Below, piece after piece: positions 1 to 8,146 of a stretch of DNA of 64,000 nucleotides. The translations under genes were made by a program, and so were the position numbers. The stretch's first letter is position 1; each line of letters begins with the position of its first letter. The stretch comes from Oscillospiraceae bacterium (lineage in GTDB: Bacteria; Bacillota; Clostridia; Oscillospirales; Oscillospiraceae). Where the stretch lies: contig JAFQNL010000013.1 in assembly GCA_017395935.1 (NCBI GenBank), positions 1 through 64,000 on the forward strand, read 5' to 3'. The notes under the pieces are model-generated. The model worked only from the letters and a program-made list of their open reading frames with translations. It did not search any database and was not told the DNA's origin.

Positions 1-774
1 CTTGACGCCGAAGCTCTTGACGGTCTTGCGGCCGGCCTCGCGCACGTCGTCGGGCAGATCCTTGACGATGTAGTACAGGGAATTGTCGTTATCATTGACA
101 ATATCCATGATAGACATGGGAGTCACGTTGCCGGTTTCAAACATGGGCTCGCCATTGGCGTCGATGATGGCGTCATAGGAGTTGACCTCAGCGTGGATGA
201 ACTCCTCCATGATATAGCTCACGTCACTCTCCATCTCAGCCAGGAAAGCCTTCAGGTCCTCGTCGCTCTTGAGCTTATAGGTCTTGGAAGCGCCCACGCC
301 GTTGTCGGGCTTGACGATGACGGGATACTTGACCTCGGCAATAAACTTCAGGCAGCCTTCCAGATTGTCCACAATGTGGTAACGGGCAGTGGGGATACCC
401 ACTCTCTGGTAGTACTCCTTCATCTTGGACTTGTATTTGATCCGGGGCATATCGCTCTCCTGGAAGCCGGAGGTGATATGGAAGGCGGTACGCAGCATGG
501 CGTCACGCTCCAGCCAGTACTCGTTGTTGGACTCCAGCCAGTCAATCTTGCCATACTTGAAGATGAAGAATGCCACGGCACGGTAGACCTCGTCATAGTT
601 TTCCAGACTGCCCACCTTATAGTACTCGTTCAGGCTCTCCTTCAGCTCAGGCATCAGATCATCATAGGGCTGATCACCGATACCCAGCACGTTCAGACCG
701 TTATTCTTCAGTTCACGGCAGAACTGCCAATAGTTGGTGGGGAAGTTGGGAGAGATAAAAATAAAGTTCTTCAT
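1..774 (-). CDS. ATP-grasp family ligase, 3' end outside the window
   Basis: The reverse strand reads without a stop for 258 codons from an ATG at 774 to the window edge. The start has an AAGGAG site about 12 bases upstream. The N-terminal part (MKNFIFISPNFP) resembles a pre-ATP-grasp fold, and the middle carries an ATP-grasp nucleotide-binding strand (YPVIVKPDNGVGASK, Lys near residue 155) followed by the MEEFI segment that contacts adenine in this superfamily. Such enzymes ligate a carboxylate to an amine through an acyl-phosphate; the closest annotated relatives are carboxylate-amine ligases of unknown substrate. It lies downstream of two hydrolase genes on the same strand and may be co-transcribed with them. 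The C-terminal catalytic part is not visible, so the substrate cannot be guessed. Confidence 0.8.
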   Translation of the reverse strand, partial: MKNFIFISPNFPTNYWQFCRELKNNGLNVLGIGDQPYDDLMPELKESLNEYYKVGSLENYDEVYRAVAFFIFKYGKIDWLESNNEYWLERDAMLRTAFHITSGFQESDMPRIKYKSKMKEYYQRVGIPTARYHIVDNLEGCLKFIAEVKYPVIVKPDNGVGASKTYKLKSDEDLKAFLAEMESDVSYIMEEFIHAEVNSYDAIIDANGEPMFETGNVTPMSIMDIVNDNDNSLYYIVKDLPDDVREAGRKTVKSFGVK

Positions 775-864
775 GATTGATTCGCGCTCCTTCTGATACT
801 CGCTTCTAATGTAATTCTCTTTTCTGTTCGTTTCTTCTTTTGCTTTAAATCGTTAAATCAAGTC

Positions 865-896
865 TTTTCAGGACAAGAACACTCTCGTCCTGAAAA
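865..896 (-). other. Inverted repeat between hydrolase and ATP-grasp genes
   Basis: TTTTCAGGAC at 865-874 pairs perfectly with GTCCTGAAAA at 887-896. It lies in the 142-base gap between the hydrolase ending at 917 and the ATP-grasp start at 774. There is no clean T-run after it on the minus strand, so it may be a weak terminator or an mRNA processing or stability stem. Confidence 0.4.
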
Positions 897-916
897 ACGG
901 AGACAGGCCTTTGAAA

Positions 917-1669
917 TCAGCCCAGCAGATAGGGCAGGAAATAGGGCACCTGCTTGTACCACCAGTCCCAGTCATGGGCTACGTCGCTGCCCCAGTAGTC
1001 CACCCAGGTATTAATGCCCTTATCCATAAGGGTATGGTGGAGGCGGCGGGTGGAATCAGGCATCTCCCAGGGACCCAGACCCACGCAGATGACCGACTTG
1101 CGCTGATTGTACATGTCGATGTAGTAGTGGTCCTTGGGGAGGTTGGACATATAGTGGACGGGAGAGTTCTGGTAGACCACCTCATCCATGTAGCTGTCAA
1201 AGCCATATTCGGCGGTATAGATGCCGGACAGGGCCAGCATCCGGTCGAACAGGTCGGGACGGCGGTAGAAGAGGTTGGCAGCATGGGTAGCGCCCAGAGA
1301 GCAGCCAAAGGTCATCACGCCGGCGTCACCTTCCCAGCCGTTGCGCTGTCTGACTACTTCCCGAATGAAGGGAACCACTTCATCAGTGATATAACGGATC
1401 CACTGCTCATGACGGCGGATACGCCAGTAAGCATCGCCGCCCTTGTCGCTCCAGGTCTCTTTGTCGATGGTGTCGATGGAGAAAACCATGACCTGACCGG
1501 ATTCGATCCAAGGGGCCCAGGTGTCGGTCATCTTAAAGTTTTCAAAATCGAAGAACCGGCCATCCTGGCAGGGAATAAAAAGGACAGGACGACCGGCATG
1601 GCCGTAGATCTTGCCTTCCATGTCCCGGCCCAGCGCGGGGCTGTAATGCTTAAAGTACTGTGTTTCCAT
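917..1669 (-). CDS. Alpha/beta-hydrolase, esterase family (COG4947-like)
   Basis: A 250-residue cytosolic protein without a signal peptide. It has the nucleophile elbow GCSLGA (Ser124) and a late histidine in VAHDWDWW (about residue 232), the expected position of the catalytic His in the putative-esterase (PF00756-like) fold. Aromatic residues are frequent near the C-terminus. Relatives are annotated only as esterases of unknown substrate. It sits between a second esterase-fold gene and an ATP-grasp ligase, all on the minus strand, which suggests that the hydrolases act on a small molecule made or used by the ligase; this is inference from position. The start at 1669 follows an AAGGAG motif. 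Confidence 0.8.
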   Translation of the reverse strand: METQYFKHYSPALGRDMEGKIYGHAGRPVLFIPCQDGRFFDFENFKMTDTWAPWIESGQVMVFSIDTIDKETWSDKGGDAYWRIRRHEQWIRYITDEVVPFIREVVRQRNGWEGDAGVMTFGCSLGATHAANLFYRRPDLFDRMLALSGIYTAEYGFDSYMDEVVYQNSPVHYMSNLPKDHYYIDMYNQRKSVICVGLGPWEMPDSTRRLHHTLMDKGINTWVDYWGSDVAHDWDWWYKQVPYFLPYLLG

Positions 1670-1710
1670 TCACTCGTGCTCCTTACTGCTTATCTCTTTT
1701 TCTGTCTTGA

Positions 1711-2499
1711 TCACTGGCTCTCCTCGGCCTCGTACAGCAGGGTGTTGATGACGAAGGGGAGCTGCCGCTCCCAGCTTGCCTCGCTGTGGGTACCGCCGGG
1801 GATAATTCGGGTTGTGAGCAGCACATTCCGGCGCTGAAGCTGAGCTGTCACCCGGCGGAAATACTGGTTCATATTGAGGTGAGACTCCATCTCTTTCTGG
1901 CCATAATCCATGTAGAGTACGGTATCGACATCCAGACGGCTCCGACGGATCAGATCCTCCAGCTTATCCGGATTCACCCACAAAGAAGGTGACAGCGCTG
2001 CGGCACGGGAAAAGGTCCTGTTATAGCGGATAAGGGCATACAGGCTCATCAGGCCGCCCATAGAGCTGCCGGCGATGAAGGTATGCTCCCGGTTGGGAAT
2101 GGTCCGGTAGCGCCGGTCAATAAGCGGCTTAAAACGACGAACCATCCAGTCCATAGTGGTCTTGCCCTGGCCCTTGATCGTACCGAAGGTATGGTCGGAA
2201 AAGTCGTAGGGAGAATACTCTGACAGGCGTCCGCCATCCGGGCTGTGGTTGCACTCCACGGCGGCGATAATCAAATCCACGTCGTTGAAGTCCAAATAGT
2301 CCTTTAGCCCCCAGCTTTTGCCATAGGTAGCTTCCTTGTCGGAGAAGAGATTGTGTCCGTCGAACATGTACAACACCGGATAGCGCCGTCCCGGCTCCTT
2401 AAAATAGGAGTTGGGGAGATAGACATATGCCTTTCTCTTTTCCTTGCCGGTCAGCTCAGGGATGATGATATCCCATTTTTTGATCATGGTATGTAACAT
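1711..2499 (-). CDS. Alpha/beta-hydrolase, enterochelin-esterase-like
   Basis: A 262-residue protein of the Fes/IroE-like esterase family. It has the strand YPVLYMFDGHN (about residues 40-50), nucleophile elbow GSSMGG (Ser146) and catalytic-type His in GGTHSEASWE (His238). No signal peptide is visible. An in-frame ATG exists at 2544, but the ATG at 2499 is preceded by AGGAAGTGGAG and is preferred. The gene is the first of a minus-strand set with a second esterase and an ATP-grasp ligase. Members of this fold hydrolyse siderophore, acyl or feruloyl esters; nothing here fixes the substrate. Confidence 0.82.
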   Translation of the reverse strand: MLHTMIKKWDIIIPELTGKEKRKAYVYLPNSYFKEPGRRYPVLYMFDGHNLFSDKEATYGKSWGLKDYLDFNDVDLIIAAVECNHSPDGGRLSEYSPYDFSDHTFGTIKGQGKTTMDWMVRRFKPLIDRRYRTIPNREHTFIAGSSMGGLMSLYALIRYNRTFSRAAALSPSLWVNPDKLEDLIRRSRLDVDTVLYMDYGQKEMESHLNMNQYFRRVTAQLQRRNVLLTTRIIPGGTHSEASWERQLPFVINTLLYEAEESQ

Positions 2500-2571
2500 C
2501 TCCACTTCCTGCGATCGCGCAATTTTGCCCATATAGTCTATCACATAGGTTCGGCTTTTGCAATGGAATAT

Positions 2572-2636
2572 CTGCCGACTATTACCGGTTTTCCGGGGAA
2601 AAATAGGAACTTTTTCCTATACGAATCGGTCGGCAG
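2572..2636. other. Multi-stem structured element (candidate leader RNA)
   Basis: An outer stem CTGCCGAC (2572-2579) / GTCGGCAG (2629-2636) encloses two perfect hairpins, CCGG-TTTT-CCGG (2585-2596) and ATAGGAA-CTTT-TTCCTAT (2603-2620). The layout is a three-way junction. It lies 73 bases upstream of the minus-strand esterase start, so it could be a 5' leader of that gene set. I do not recognise a known RNA family. Confidence 0.4.
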
Positions 2637-2717
2637 GTTATTTTCTGTCTGTTTCCGTTTTCCTTCCTTACATTTTGTTGACGATTCTGACATTTTTTCT
2701 GTCCACACTGGGAGAAC

Positions 2718-2763
2718 TTCCGTTGGTTTACGGAATCCTTTTCATTGTCGAAGGAGCCGACAA
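2718..2763. other. Two small perfect hairpins in the divergent spacer
   Basis: TTCCGT/ACGGAA (2718-2723 and 2730-2735) and TTGTCG/CGACAA (2745-2750 and 2758-2763) follow each other in the noncoding spacer between the divergent esterase and purine operons. They may be protein-binding palindromes or part of a leader RNA. No gene is supported in 2545-2814. Confidence 0.3.
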
Positions 2764-2814
2764 AAAGTCAAAATTTCCCCCTCTTAATGTACTAAAAGTG
2801 TTGATTTTCCCAAA

Positions 2815-2843
2815 TTGACGCTAGGTGCTCTCTTTGCTAAAAT
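2815..2843 (+). promoter_or_regulatory. Promoter of the purine operon
   Basis: TTGACG at 2815-2820 and TAAAAT at 2838-2843 are separated by exactly 17 bases, a good housekeeping (sigma-A type) promoter. Predicted transcription start is near 2850, just upstream of the riboswitch aptamer. Confidence 0.8.
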
Positions 2844-2861
2844 GGGTATGTAACGAATAAG

Positions 2862-2931
2862 CTGTACAGCAACTGGCGGAAACGTGGATTACCACACGGG
2901 AACTGTACGGAATAAGCCGACCGCCTGGGCA
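2862..2931 (+). promoter_or_regulatory. ZTP riboswitch (pfl motif) aptamer
   Basis: P1 pairs 2862-2869 with 2903-2910. A small hairpin GTGG-ATTA-CCAC (2884-2895) follows the conserved ACTGGCGG stretch (2872-2879). The hallmark CCGCCTGGGCA lies at 2921-2931, and its CCGCC (2921-2925) is perfectly complementary to GGCGG (2875-2879), forming the pseudoknot typical of pfl RNAs. Known pfl RNAs bind ZMP/ZTP, which signals lack of 10-formyl-THF, and control purine and folate genes; this copy precedes purE and an operon containing fhs. The final GGGCA overlaps the 5' arm of the downstream terminator, so ligand binding should allow read-through. Confidence 0.93.
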
Positions 2932-2966
2932 GACTGATTTCCCTGGGAATCGGCCTGTCTTTTTTT
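2928..2966 (+). terminator. Riboswitch-controlled intrinsic terminator
   Basis: The stem GGCAG-a-CTGATT (2928-2939) pairs with AATCGG-c-CTGTC (2948-2959), including wobble pairs, and is followed by seven T (2960-2966). Its first arm uses the GGGCAG of the aptamer, giving mutually exclusive aptamer and terminator folds. Confidence 0.85.
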
Positions 2967-2995
2967 GAACGTTTTCGTGATAGAAGGAGGCAACT

Positions 2996-3487
2996 ATGAA
3001 GAAAGTCGGTATCGTAATGGGCAGCACCAGCGATCTGCCCGTAGTTGAGAAGGCCATCGCTGTTCTGCAGGAATATTGCGTCCCTGTCGAGGTGCGCGTA
3101 TTGTCCGCTCACCGCTGTCCGAACGAGGCAAGAGAGTTTGCCGCATCGGCCCGGGAGAGCGGTTTTTCTGTTCTCATCGCTGCTGCTGGCATGGCCGCCC
3201 ATCTGGCCGGCGCTCTGGCAGCTAACACCACCCTGCCCGTCATCGGCATTCCCTGCAAGTCCACCAATCTGGACGGCATGGACGCGCTGCTGTCCACGGT
3301 GATGATGCCTTCCGGTATCCCTGTGGCCACGGTCGCCATCGACGGAGCCAAAAACGCCGCTCTGCTGGCCATTGAGATCATGGCAGTCAGTGACGACGCT
3401 CTGGCCAAAAAGCTGGAGGAGGCCCGGCGCAAGGGCACCGAGGCTGTTCTCAAGGCTGACGCCGAGCTTCGTGCTAAATATCACTGA
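2996..3487 (+). CDS. purE: 5-(carboxyamino)imidazole ribonucleotide mutase
   Basis: A 163-residue PurE. It carries MGSTSD at the phosphate-binding N-terminus, the catalytic SAHR motif and the glycine-rich [14 protein letters not shown] loop. It makes CAIR in step six of IMP synthesis. It is the first gene of the operon, with an AGAAGGAGG site 5 bases upstream of the ATG and directly behind the ZTP riboswitch. No purK is present in the operon, so the CO2 input either depends on a distant PurK or the enzyme uses AIR and CO2 directly; motif reading does not settle the class. Confidence 0.95.
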   Translation: MKKVGIVMGSTSDLPVVEKAIAVLQEYCVPVEVRVLSAHRCPNEAREFAASARESGFSVLIAAAGMAAHLAGALAANTTLPVIGIPCKSTNLDGMDALLSTVMMPSGIPVATVAIDGAKNAALLAIEIMAVSDDALAKKLEEARRKGTEAVLKADAELRAKYH

Positions 3488-3541
3488 TCCGGCAAATAAC
3501 TTCATTTACTCTACCTGCTCATCTATTAGGAGGTTATTATT

Positions 3542-4225
3542 ATGAAACTGCTCTATACCGGCAAGACCAAGAATGTGTACGCTCTGGAAAACGGCAACTG
3601 CCTGCTCAAGTTTAAGGATGACTGCACTGGCAAGGACGGTGTCTTTGATCCCGGCGAAAACTCTGTCGGCCTGACCATCGACGGCGTGGGCGATGTCAAC
3701 CTGCGTATGTCCATCTACTTCTTCGAGAAGATCAATGCCGCCGGCATCCGTACTCACTATGTCTCCGCCGATCTGGCCAACACCACTATGGAGGTCCTCC
3801 CTGCCAAGGTCTTCGGTCACGGTCTGGAAGTCATCTGCCGCTATAAGGCTGTCGGCTCTTTCATCCGCCGCTACGGCGACTACATTGAAGAGGGTGCCGA
3901 TCTGCCCGCTTATGTGGAGACCACCTTTAAGAACGACGAGAAGGGCGATCCTCTGGTCACCAAGGACGCTCTGGTTGCTCTGGGCGTTATGACCGAGGAG
4001 CAGTATGACGATATCAAGCTCATGACCCAGCAGATCACCAAGATCGTCGCTGACGACCTGAAAGAAAAGGGTCTGGTCCTGTATGATATCAAGTTCGAAT
4101 ACGGCTACGATCCCGAGGGTAAGGTTATGCTCATCGACGAGATCGCTTCCGGCAATATGCGCGTTTACAAGGACGGTAAGTACATCGATCCTATGACTCT
4201 TTCCGAACTGTTTTTCGCCAAGTAA
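3542..4225 (+). CDS. purC: Phosphoribosylaminoimidazole-succinocarboxamide synthase
   Basis: A 227-residue SAICAR synthetase, joining aspartate to CAIR with ATP. It begins with the family signature [11 protein letters not shown], followed by [14 protein letters not shown], and carries the C-terminal [14 protein letters not shown] (usual consensus DEISPDxxR...). The ATG at 3542 follows AGGAGG. It lies 54 bases downstream of purE and upstream of the purF-like gene. Length and motif order are normal for the bacterial family. Confidence 0.95.
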   Translation: MKLLYTGKTKNVYALENGNCLLKFKDDCTGKDGVFDPGENSVGLTIDGVGDVNLRMSIYFFEKINAAGIRTHYVSADLANTTMEVLPAKVFGHGLEVICRYKAVGSFIRRYGDYIEEGADLPAYVETTFKNDEKGDPLVTKDALVALGVMTEEQYDDIKLMTQQITKIVADDLKEKGLVLYDIKFEYGYDPEGKVMLIDEIASGNMRVYKDGKYIDPMTLSELFFAK

Positions 4226-4237
4226 GCTTTACATTTC

Positions 4238-4269
4238 CCCGGGGCAAGGGCAACCTCTCTTGTCCCGGG
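4238..4269 (+). other. Intercistronic hairpin between purC and purF
   Basis: CCCGGGGCAAG (4238-4248) pairs with CTTGTCCCGGG (4259-4269), 11 pairs with one G-T wobble, followed by CGCTTTTAC. It may be a partial terminator or a stem that protects or divides the polycistronic mRNA. Confidence 0.55.
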
Positions 4270-4297
4270 CGCTTTTACTTATCAGGAGGTAATACCT

Positions 4298-5722
4298 ATG
4301 GGCGGTTTTTTCGGGGTTTCGTCCCGCAGAAACTGTGTTTTAGATGTCTTTTTCGGCACTGACTACCATTCCCACCTCGGCACCCGCCGGGGCGGCATGG
4401 CAGCCTATGATACAGAGATCGGTCTCCAGCGGGAGATCCACAACATTGAAAACGCTCCTTTCCGGACCAAGTTTGAGCGCATTCTCGACGAGATGACCGG
4501 CAACGCCGCAATCGGCTGCATCAGCGACAGCGATCCCCAGCCTCTGCTCATCCGGTCCAATCTGGGTGTCTACGCCATCTGTACCATCGGCGTCATCAAC
4601 AACGCCGATCAGCTCATCAGCCAGTATCTGTCCTTCAGCGGCGGTCATTTCGACGCCATGACCGGCGGACGGATCAACACCAATGAGCTCATCGCTGCTA
4701 TGATTGACCAGAAGAGCTCTTTTGAAGAGGGTATCCGCTTCGCTCAGAAGGTCATCGACGGCACTGCCAATATCCTTATCCTGAAGGAGGACGGCCATCT
4801 TATCGCCGCCCGTGACCGTGTGGGCCGTCTGCCTGTCATTCTGGGCAAGGACGAAGAAGGCCACTGTGTCACCTTCGAGTCCTTTGCCGCCATGAAGCTT
4901 GGCTATGAAGTGATTCGTGAGCTTGGCCCCGGCGAGATCGTGGATATCAGCCCCGAGGAGGTTACCGTTCTTCAGGCTCCTGGCACGGAAAAGAAGATCT
5001 GTGCCTTCCTCTGGAGTTATTACGGCTATCCCACCTCTACCTACGAGGGCCGGAACGTGGAGTGCATGCGCTGCCGCAACGGCGAGATCATGGCCGCTCA
5101 CGACCGGGAAAAGGGTATCGCTCAGGATATCGACTATGTCTGCGGCGTTCCCGACTCGGGCACTCCCCACGCTATCGGCTATGCCAACGAGAGTGATATC
5201 CCCTTTGCCCGTCCCTTTATCAAGTACACCCCCACCTGGCCCCGCAGCTTTATGCCCGCTACCCAGCGTGAGCGGAATATGGTTGCCAAGATGAAGCAGA
5301 TCCCGGTCCATGACCTGATCCGGGATAAGAAGCTGCTCTTCGTAGACGACTCGATTGTCCGCGGCACTCAGCTCCGGGAGACCGTTGATTTCCTCTACGA
5401 GAACGGCGCCAAGGAAGTCCATATCCGCTCGGCCTGTCCTCCCATTCTCTTTGGCTGCAAGCATCTGAACTTCTCCCGGAGCACCGGCGACATGGATCTG
5501 CTGGCCCGGAAAGTCATTCTGGAGCTGGAGGGCGAAGAAGGCGAGAAGCATCTGGACGAATACAGCGACGGCGAGACCGAGCGCGGCAAGCGTCTGCGTC
5601 AGACCATCTGTGAGCGTCTCCACTTCACCTCTCTGGAGTATCAGTCTCTGGACGGTATCTTTGAATCCATCGGGCTGCCTCCCTGCGAGGTCTGCACCTA
5701 CTGCTGGAACGGAAAGGAATAA
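4298..5722 (+). CDS. PurF-like amidophosphoribosyltransferase lacking Cys nucleophile
   Basis: A 474-residue homologue of glutamine-PRPP amidotransferase, the first committed purine step. The phosphoribosyltransferase domain is intact, with the PRPP loop FVDDSIVRGTQ and a four-cysteine set (GRNVECMRCRNG, RSACPPI, CEVCTYC) fitting the Fe-S cluster ligands of Bacillus-type PurF. The N-terminus reads MGGFFGVSSRRNC, where functional PurF reads (M)CGxxG: the Ntn nucleophile Cys is replaced by Gly. The start is secure, because CAGGAGG lies 7 bases before this ATG. The first cysteine in the chain is Cys13. It may use free ammonia or a partner glutaminase, or another purF may exist elsewhere. Its operon place between purC and purM argues for a PurF role. 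Confidence 0.85.
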   Translation: MGGFFGVSSRRNCVLDVFFGTDYHSHLGTRRGGMAAYDTEIGLQREIHNIENAPFRTKFERILDEMTGNAAIGCISDSDPQPLLIRSNLGVYAICTIGVINNADQLISQYLSFSGGHFDAMTGGRINTNELIAAMIDQKSSFEEGIRFAQKVIDGTANILILKEDGHLIAARDRVGRLPVILGKDEEGHCVTFESFAAMKLGYEVIRELGPGEIVDISPEEVTVLQAPGTEKKICAFLWSYYGYPTSTYEGRNVECMRCRNGEIMAAHDREKGIAQDIDYVCGVPDSGTPHAIGYANESDIPFARPFIKYTPTWPRSFMPATQRERNMVAKMKQIPVHDLIRDKKLLFVDDSIVRGTQLRETVDFLYENGAKEVHIRSACPPILFGCKHLNFSRSTGDMDLLARKVILELEGEEGEKHLDEYSDGETERGKRLRQTICERLHFTSLEYQSLDGIFESIGLPPCEVCTYCWNGKE

Positions 5723-5728
5723 GAGATC

Positions 5729-6778
5729 ATGGCACACGAGAATTCCAACTCTGCAAGCTACGCCGCTGCCGGCGTGGATATCACTGCCGGTTACGAGGCA
5801 GTCCGTCGCATCAAGCCTATGGTAGAGTCTACCTACATCCCCGGTGTTATGGGTACTCTGGGCGGCTTCGGCGGTATGTTCGCTCCCGATATGGCCGGCA
5901 TGAAGAAGCCCGTCCTGGTCTCCGGTACCGACGGCGTGGGCACCAAGCTGAAGCTGGCTTTCCTTATGGACAAGCATGACACCGTAGGTATTGACTGCGT
6001 GGCCATGTGCGTCAACGACATTGTCTGCGGCGGCGCCGCTCCCATGTTCTTCCTGGACTACATCGCCTGCGGCAAGAACGAGCCCGGCCGCATTGCCGAC
6101 ATCGTCTCCGGCATTACCGAGGGCTGCCGCCAGTCCGAATGCGCTCTGGTCGGCGGCGAGACCGCCGAGATGCCTGGCTTCTATCCTGTAGATGAGTACG
6201 ATCTGGCCGGTTTCTCTGTGGGTATCGTCGACGAGGAGAAGATCATCGACGGCAGCAAACTCTCCGAAGGTGATCTGCTTATCGGCCTGACCTCCTCCGG
6301 CGTCCATTCCAACGGCTTCTCGCTGGTCCGTAAGGTCTTTGACGTAGAGAACGCCGATCTGAAGACCCCCATGGAGGCACTGGGCGGCAAGAGTCTGGGT
6401 GAGACCCTGCTGGCTCCCACCAAGATCTATGTCAAGGCAGTCAAGGGTCTGCTGAAGAAGGGCATCAACATTCACGCCATCAGCCACATCACCGGCGGCG
6501 GCTTCTACGAGAACGTGCCCCGTATGATGAAGGAAGGCCTGACCGCCCAGATCAAGCTGGATTCCTTCCCCCGCCTTCCCATCTTCGATCTGATCGCAAA
6601 GCAGGGCAATATCCCCGAGCGCGATATGTATAACACCTTTAACATGGGCATTGGCATGATTCTTGCCGTCCCCGCCGCTCAGGCCGGCGAGGCACTGGAT
6701 GCTCTGAAGGCTCAGGGAGAAGAGGCCTATCTGATCGGCTCGGTTATCCCCGGCGCCGACGGCGTGGTTCTGGTCTGA
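5729..6778 (+). CDS. purM: Phosphoribosylformylglycinamidine cyclo-ligase
   Basis: A 349-residue AIR synthetase closing the imidazole ring of FGAM with ATP. It shows the N-terminal [15 protein letters not shown], the ATP/substrate segment [43 protein letters not shown] and [14 protein letters not shown], all standard PurM motifs in the right order. The ATG at 5729 is six bases behind the purF-like stop, and the GGAAAGGAATAAG sequence of the preceding reading frame supplies the ribosome site, so translation is likely coupled. Confidence 0.97.
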   Translation: MAHENSNSASYAAAGVDITAGYEAVRRIKPMVESTYIPGVMGTLGGFGGMFAPDMAGMKKPVLVSGTDGVGTKLKLAFLMDKHDTVGIDCVAMCVNDIVCGGAAPMFFLDYIACGKNEPGRIADIVSGITEGCRQSECALVGGETAEMPGFYPVDEYDLAGFSVGIVDEEKIIDGSKLSEGDLLIGLTSSGVHSNGFSLVRKVFDVENADLKTPMEALGGKSLGETLLAPTKIYVKAVKGLLKKGINIHAISHITGGGFYENVPRMMKEGLTAQIKLDSFPRLPIFDLIAKQGNIPERDMYNTFNMGIGMILAVPAAQAGEALDALKAQGEEAYLIGSVIPGADGVVLV

Positions 6779-6801
6779 TCCGGAGCAAGAGGAGCGAGAT
6801 C

Positions 6802-7410
6802 ATGAAGCAGAAGATCGCAGTCTTTGTCTCCGGCGGCGGAACCAATCTGGAGGCTCTGCTCCAGGCTCAGGAGGCAGGTAAGATTCCCCACGGTCAGATC
6901 GTTTTGGTCTGCGCCAGCAATGAGACTGCTTACGCCCTCCAGCGGGCGAAAAACCACGGTGTGGACGGCGTCGGCTTTGCCAAGAAGCAGATGACTCAGC
7001 AGCAGTTTGAAGCTGAGCTTTCTCAGGTTCTGGCCCGGTATGAGATCGACATGATTATTCTGGCCGGCTTTCTCTCCATTCTCACCGAGGACTTTGTCCG
7101 CCAGTGGCCGGAGAAGATTCTCAACGTACACCCGGCTCTCATCCCCTCTTTCTGTGGCAAGGGGATGTACGGACTCAAGGTCCACGAGGCCGCTCTGGCC
7201 AAGGGCGTCAAAGTCACCGGCGCCACCGTCCACTATGTCAACGAGATTCCCGATGGCGGCAGAATCCTCCTGCAGAAGGCAGTAGAGGTCCGGGAGGGCG
7301 ATACCCCCGAGATCCTTCAGCGCAGGGTCATGGAAGAGGCTGAATGGCTCCTTCTGCCCCAGGCTGCCGAGCTGGTCGCCGCCCGTCTCAGTCAGGAAAA
7401 GGAGAACTGA
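6802..7410 (+). CDS. purN: Phosphoribosylglycinamide formyltransferase
   Basis: A 202-residue GAR transformylase that uses 10-formyl-THF. It starts with VFVSGGGTNLEALL, carries LAGFLSILTEDF and the catalytic NVHPALIPSF (Asn/His pair), and ends the active site with HYVNEIPDGG, whose Asp matches the catalytic aspartate. This formyl-dependent step links the gene to the ZTP riboswitch and to fhs at the operon end. Neighbours are purM and the purO-like gene, whose ATG lies two bases beyond the purN stop. Confidence 0.96.
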   Translation: MKQKIAVFVSGGGTNLEALLQAQEAGKIPHGQIVLVCASNETAYALQRAKNHGVDGVGFAKKQMTQQQFEAELSQVLARYEIDMIILAGFLSILTEDFVRQWPEKILNVHPALIPSFCGKGMYGLKVHEAALAKGVKVTGATVHYVNEIPDGGRILLQKAVEVREGDTPEILQRRVMEEAEWLLLPQAAELVAARLSQEKEN

Positions 7411-7412
7411 TC

Positions 7413-8132
7413 ATGAACGTTTACGAAGTTAAGACTCTCTCCCAGCGTCTGGAAGGCAACCGTTATCCCGGCCGCGGCATCGTCATCGGCAAGACTGCCG
7501 ACGGCAAGAAGGCTTTTACCGCCTACTTCATCATGGGCCGCAGCGCCAACAGCCGCAACCGCGTCTTTACTGAGCGGGATGGCTCCGTCTTTACCGAGCC
7601 TTTTGACGCCTCCAAGGTGGAAGATCCCTCTCTGATCATCTATGCCGCTATCCGCGGCTTTGAAAACAAGCTCATCGTCACCAACGGCGACCAGACCGAC
7701 ACCATCTACGACGGTCTGAAGGCCGGCAAGAGCATGGACGAGGCGCTCACTGTCCGTGAGTTCGAGCCTGACGCCCCCAACCTGACCCCCCGGATCAGCG
7801 GCATGCTCACCTTTGCCGACGGTGACTTCACCTATCAGATGAGCATCCTCAAGAGCGGCGATGCCGAGGGCAGCTTCTGCAACCGTTATGGCTTCCACTA
7901 CGGTTCCAAGGCCGGTCTGGGCCACTTCATTCACACCTATGTCTGCGATGGCAACCCCATCCCCACCTTCCAGGGCGAGCCTGAGCGTGTGGCCATTGGC
8001 AGCGATATCGACGAGATGGTCAATGAGCTGTGGACCGCTCTGGACGAGGAGAACAAGATCTCTCTCTATGTGCGCACCATTGATCTGGAGACTCTGGAGA
8101 CTGAGTCCCGGATGATCAACAAGAACAAGTAA
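7413..8132 (+). CDS. IMP cyclohydrolase, PurO-like
   Basis: A 239-residue protein of the archaeal-type IMP cyclohydrolase family (PF07826). Recognisable pieces are RYPGRGIVIGKTADG, AYFIMGRSANSRNR and the conserved TPRISG. It closes FAICAR to IMP, replacing the N-terminal domain of bifunctional PurH. An ATG exists upstream at 7344 in the same frame, but it lies inside purN; the 7413 ATG follows AAGGAG. It is immediately followed by a stand-alone AICAR transformylase, so the two genes together make up PurH. Confidence 0.9.
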   Translation: MNVYEVKTLSQRLEGNRYPGRGIVIGKTADGKKAFTAYFIMGRSANSRNRVFTERDGSVFTEPFDASKVEDPSLIIYAAIRGFENKLIVTNGDQTDTIYDGLKAGKSMDEALTVREFEPDAPNLTPRISGMLTFADGDFTYQMSILKSGDAEGSFCNRYGFHYGSKAGLGHFIHTYVCDGNPIPTFQGEPERVAIGSDIDEMVNELWTALDEENKISLYVRTIDLETLETESRMINKNK

Positions 8133-8146
8133 GGAGGGCCCTTCTC

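Noticed and set aside
193..780. A 195-codon plus-strand frame at the window start
   Set aside because: It lies opposite the truncated ATP-grasp gene, whose translation has family motifs; the plus frame has none.
2558..2818. Short plus-strand frames between the esterase and purine genes
   Set aside because: No ribosome site, odd composition, and they coincide with the hairpin-rich spacer and the purine promoter.
2850..2966. A guanine/adenine (xpt-type) or PurR-controlled leader before purE
   Set aside because: The conserved CCGCCTGGGCA with its GGCGG pseudoknot partner is specific to pfl/ZTP RNAs; no three-way purine aptamer or PurBox is seen.
4340..6487. A 715-codon minus-strand frame opposite the purF-like and purM genes
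   Set aside because: Antisense shadow; both plus-strand genes carry their catalytic motifs and ribosome sites.
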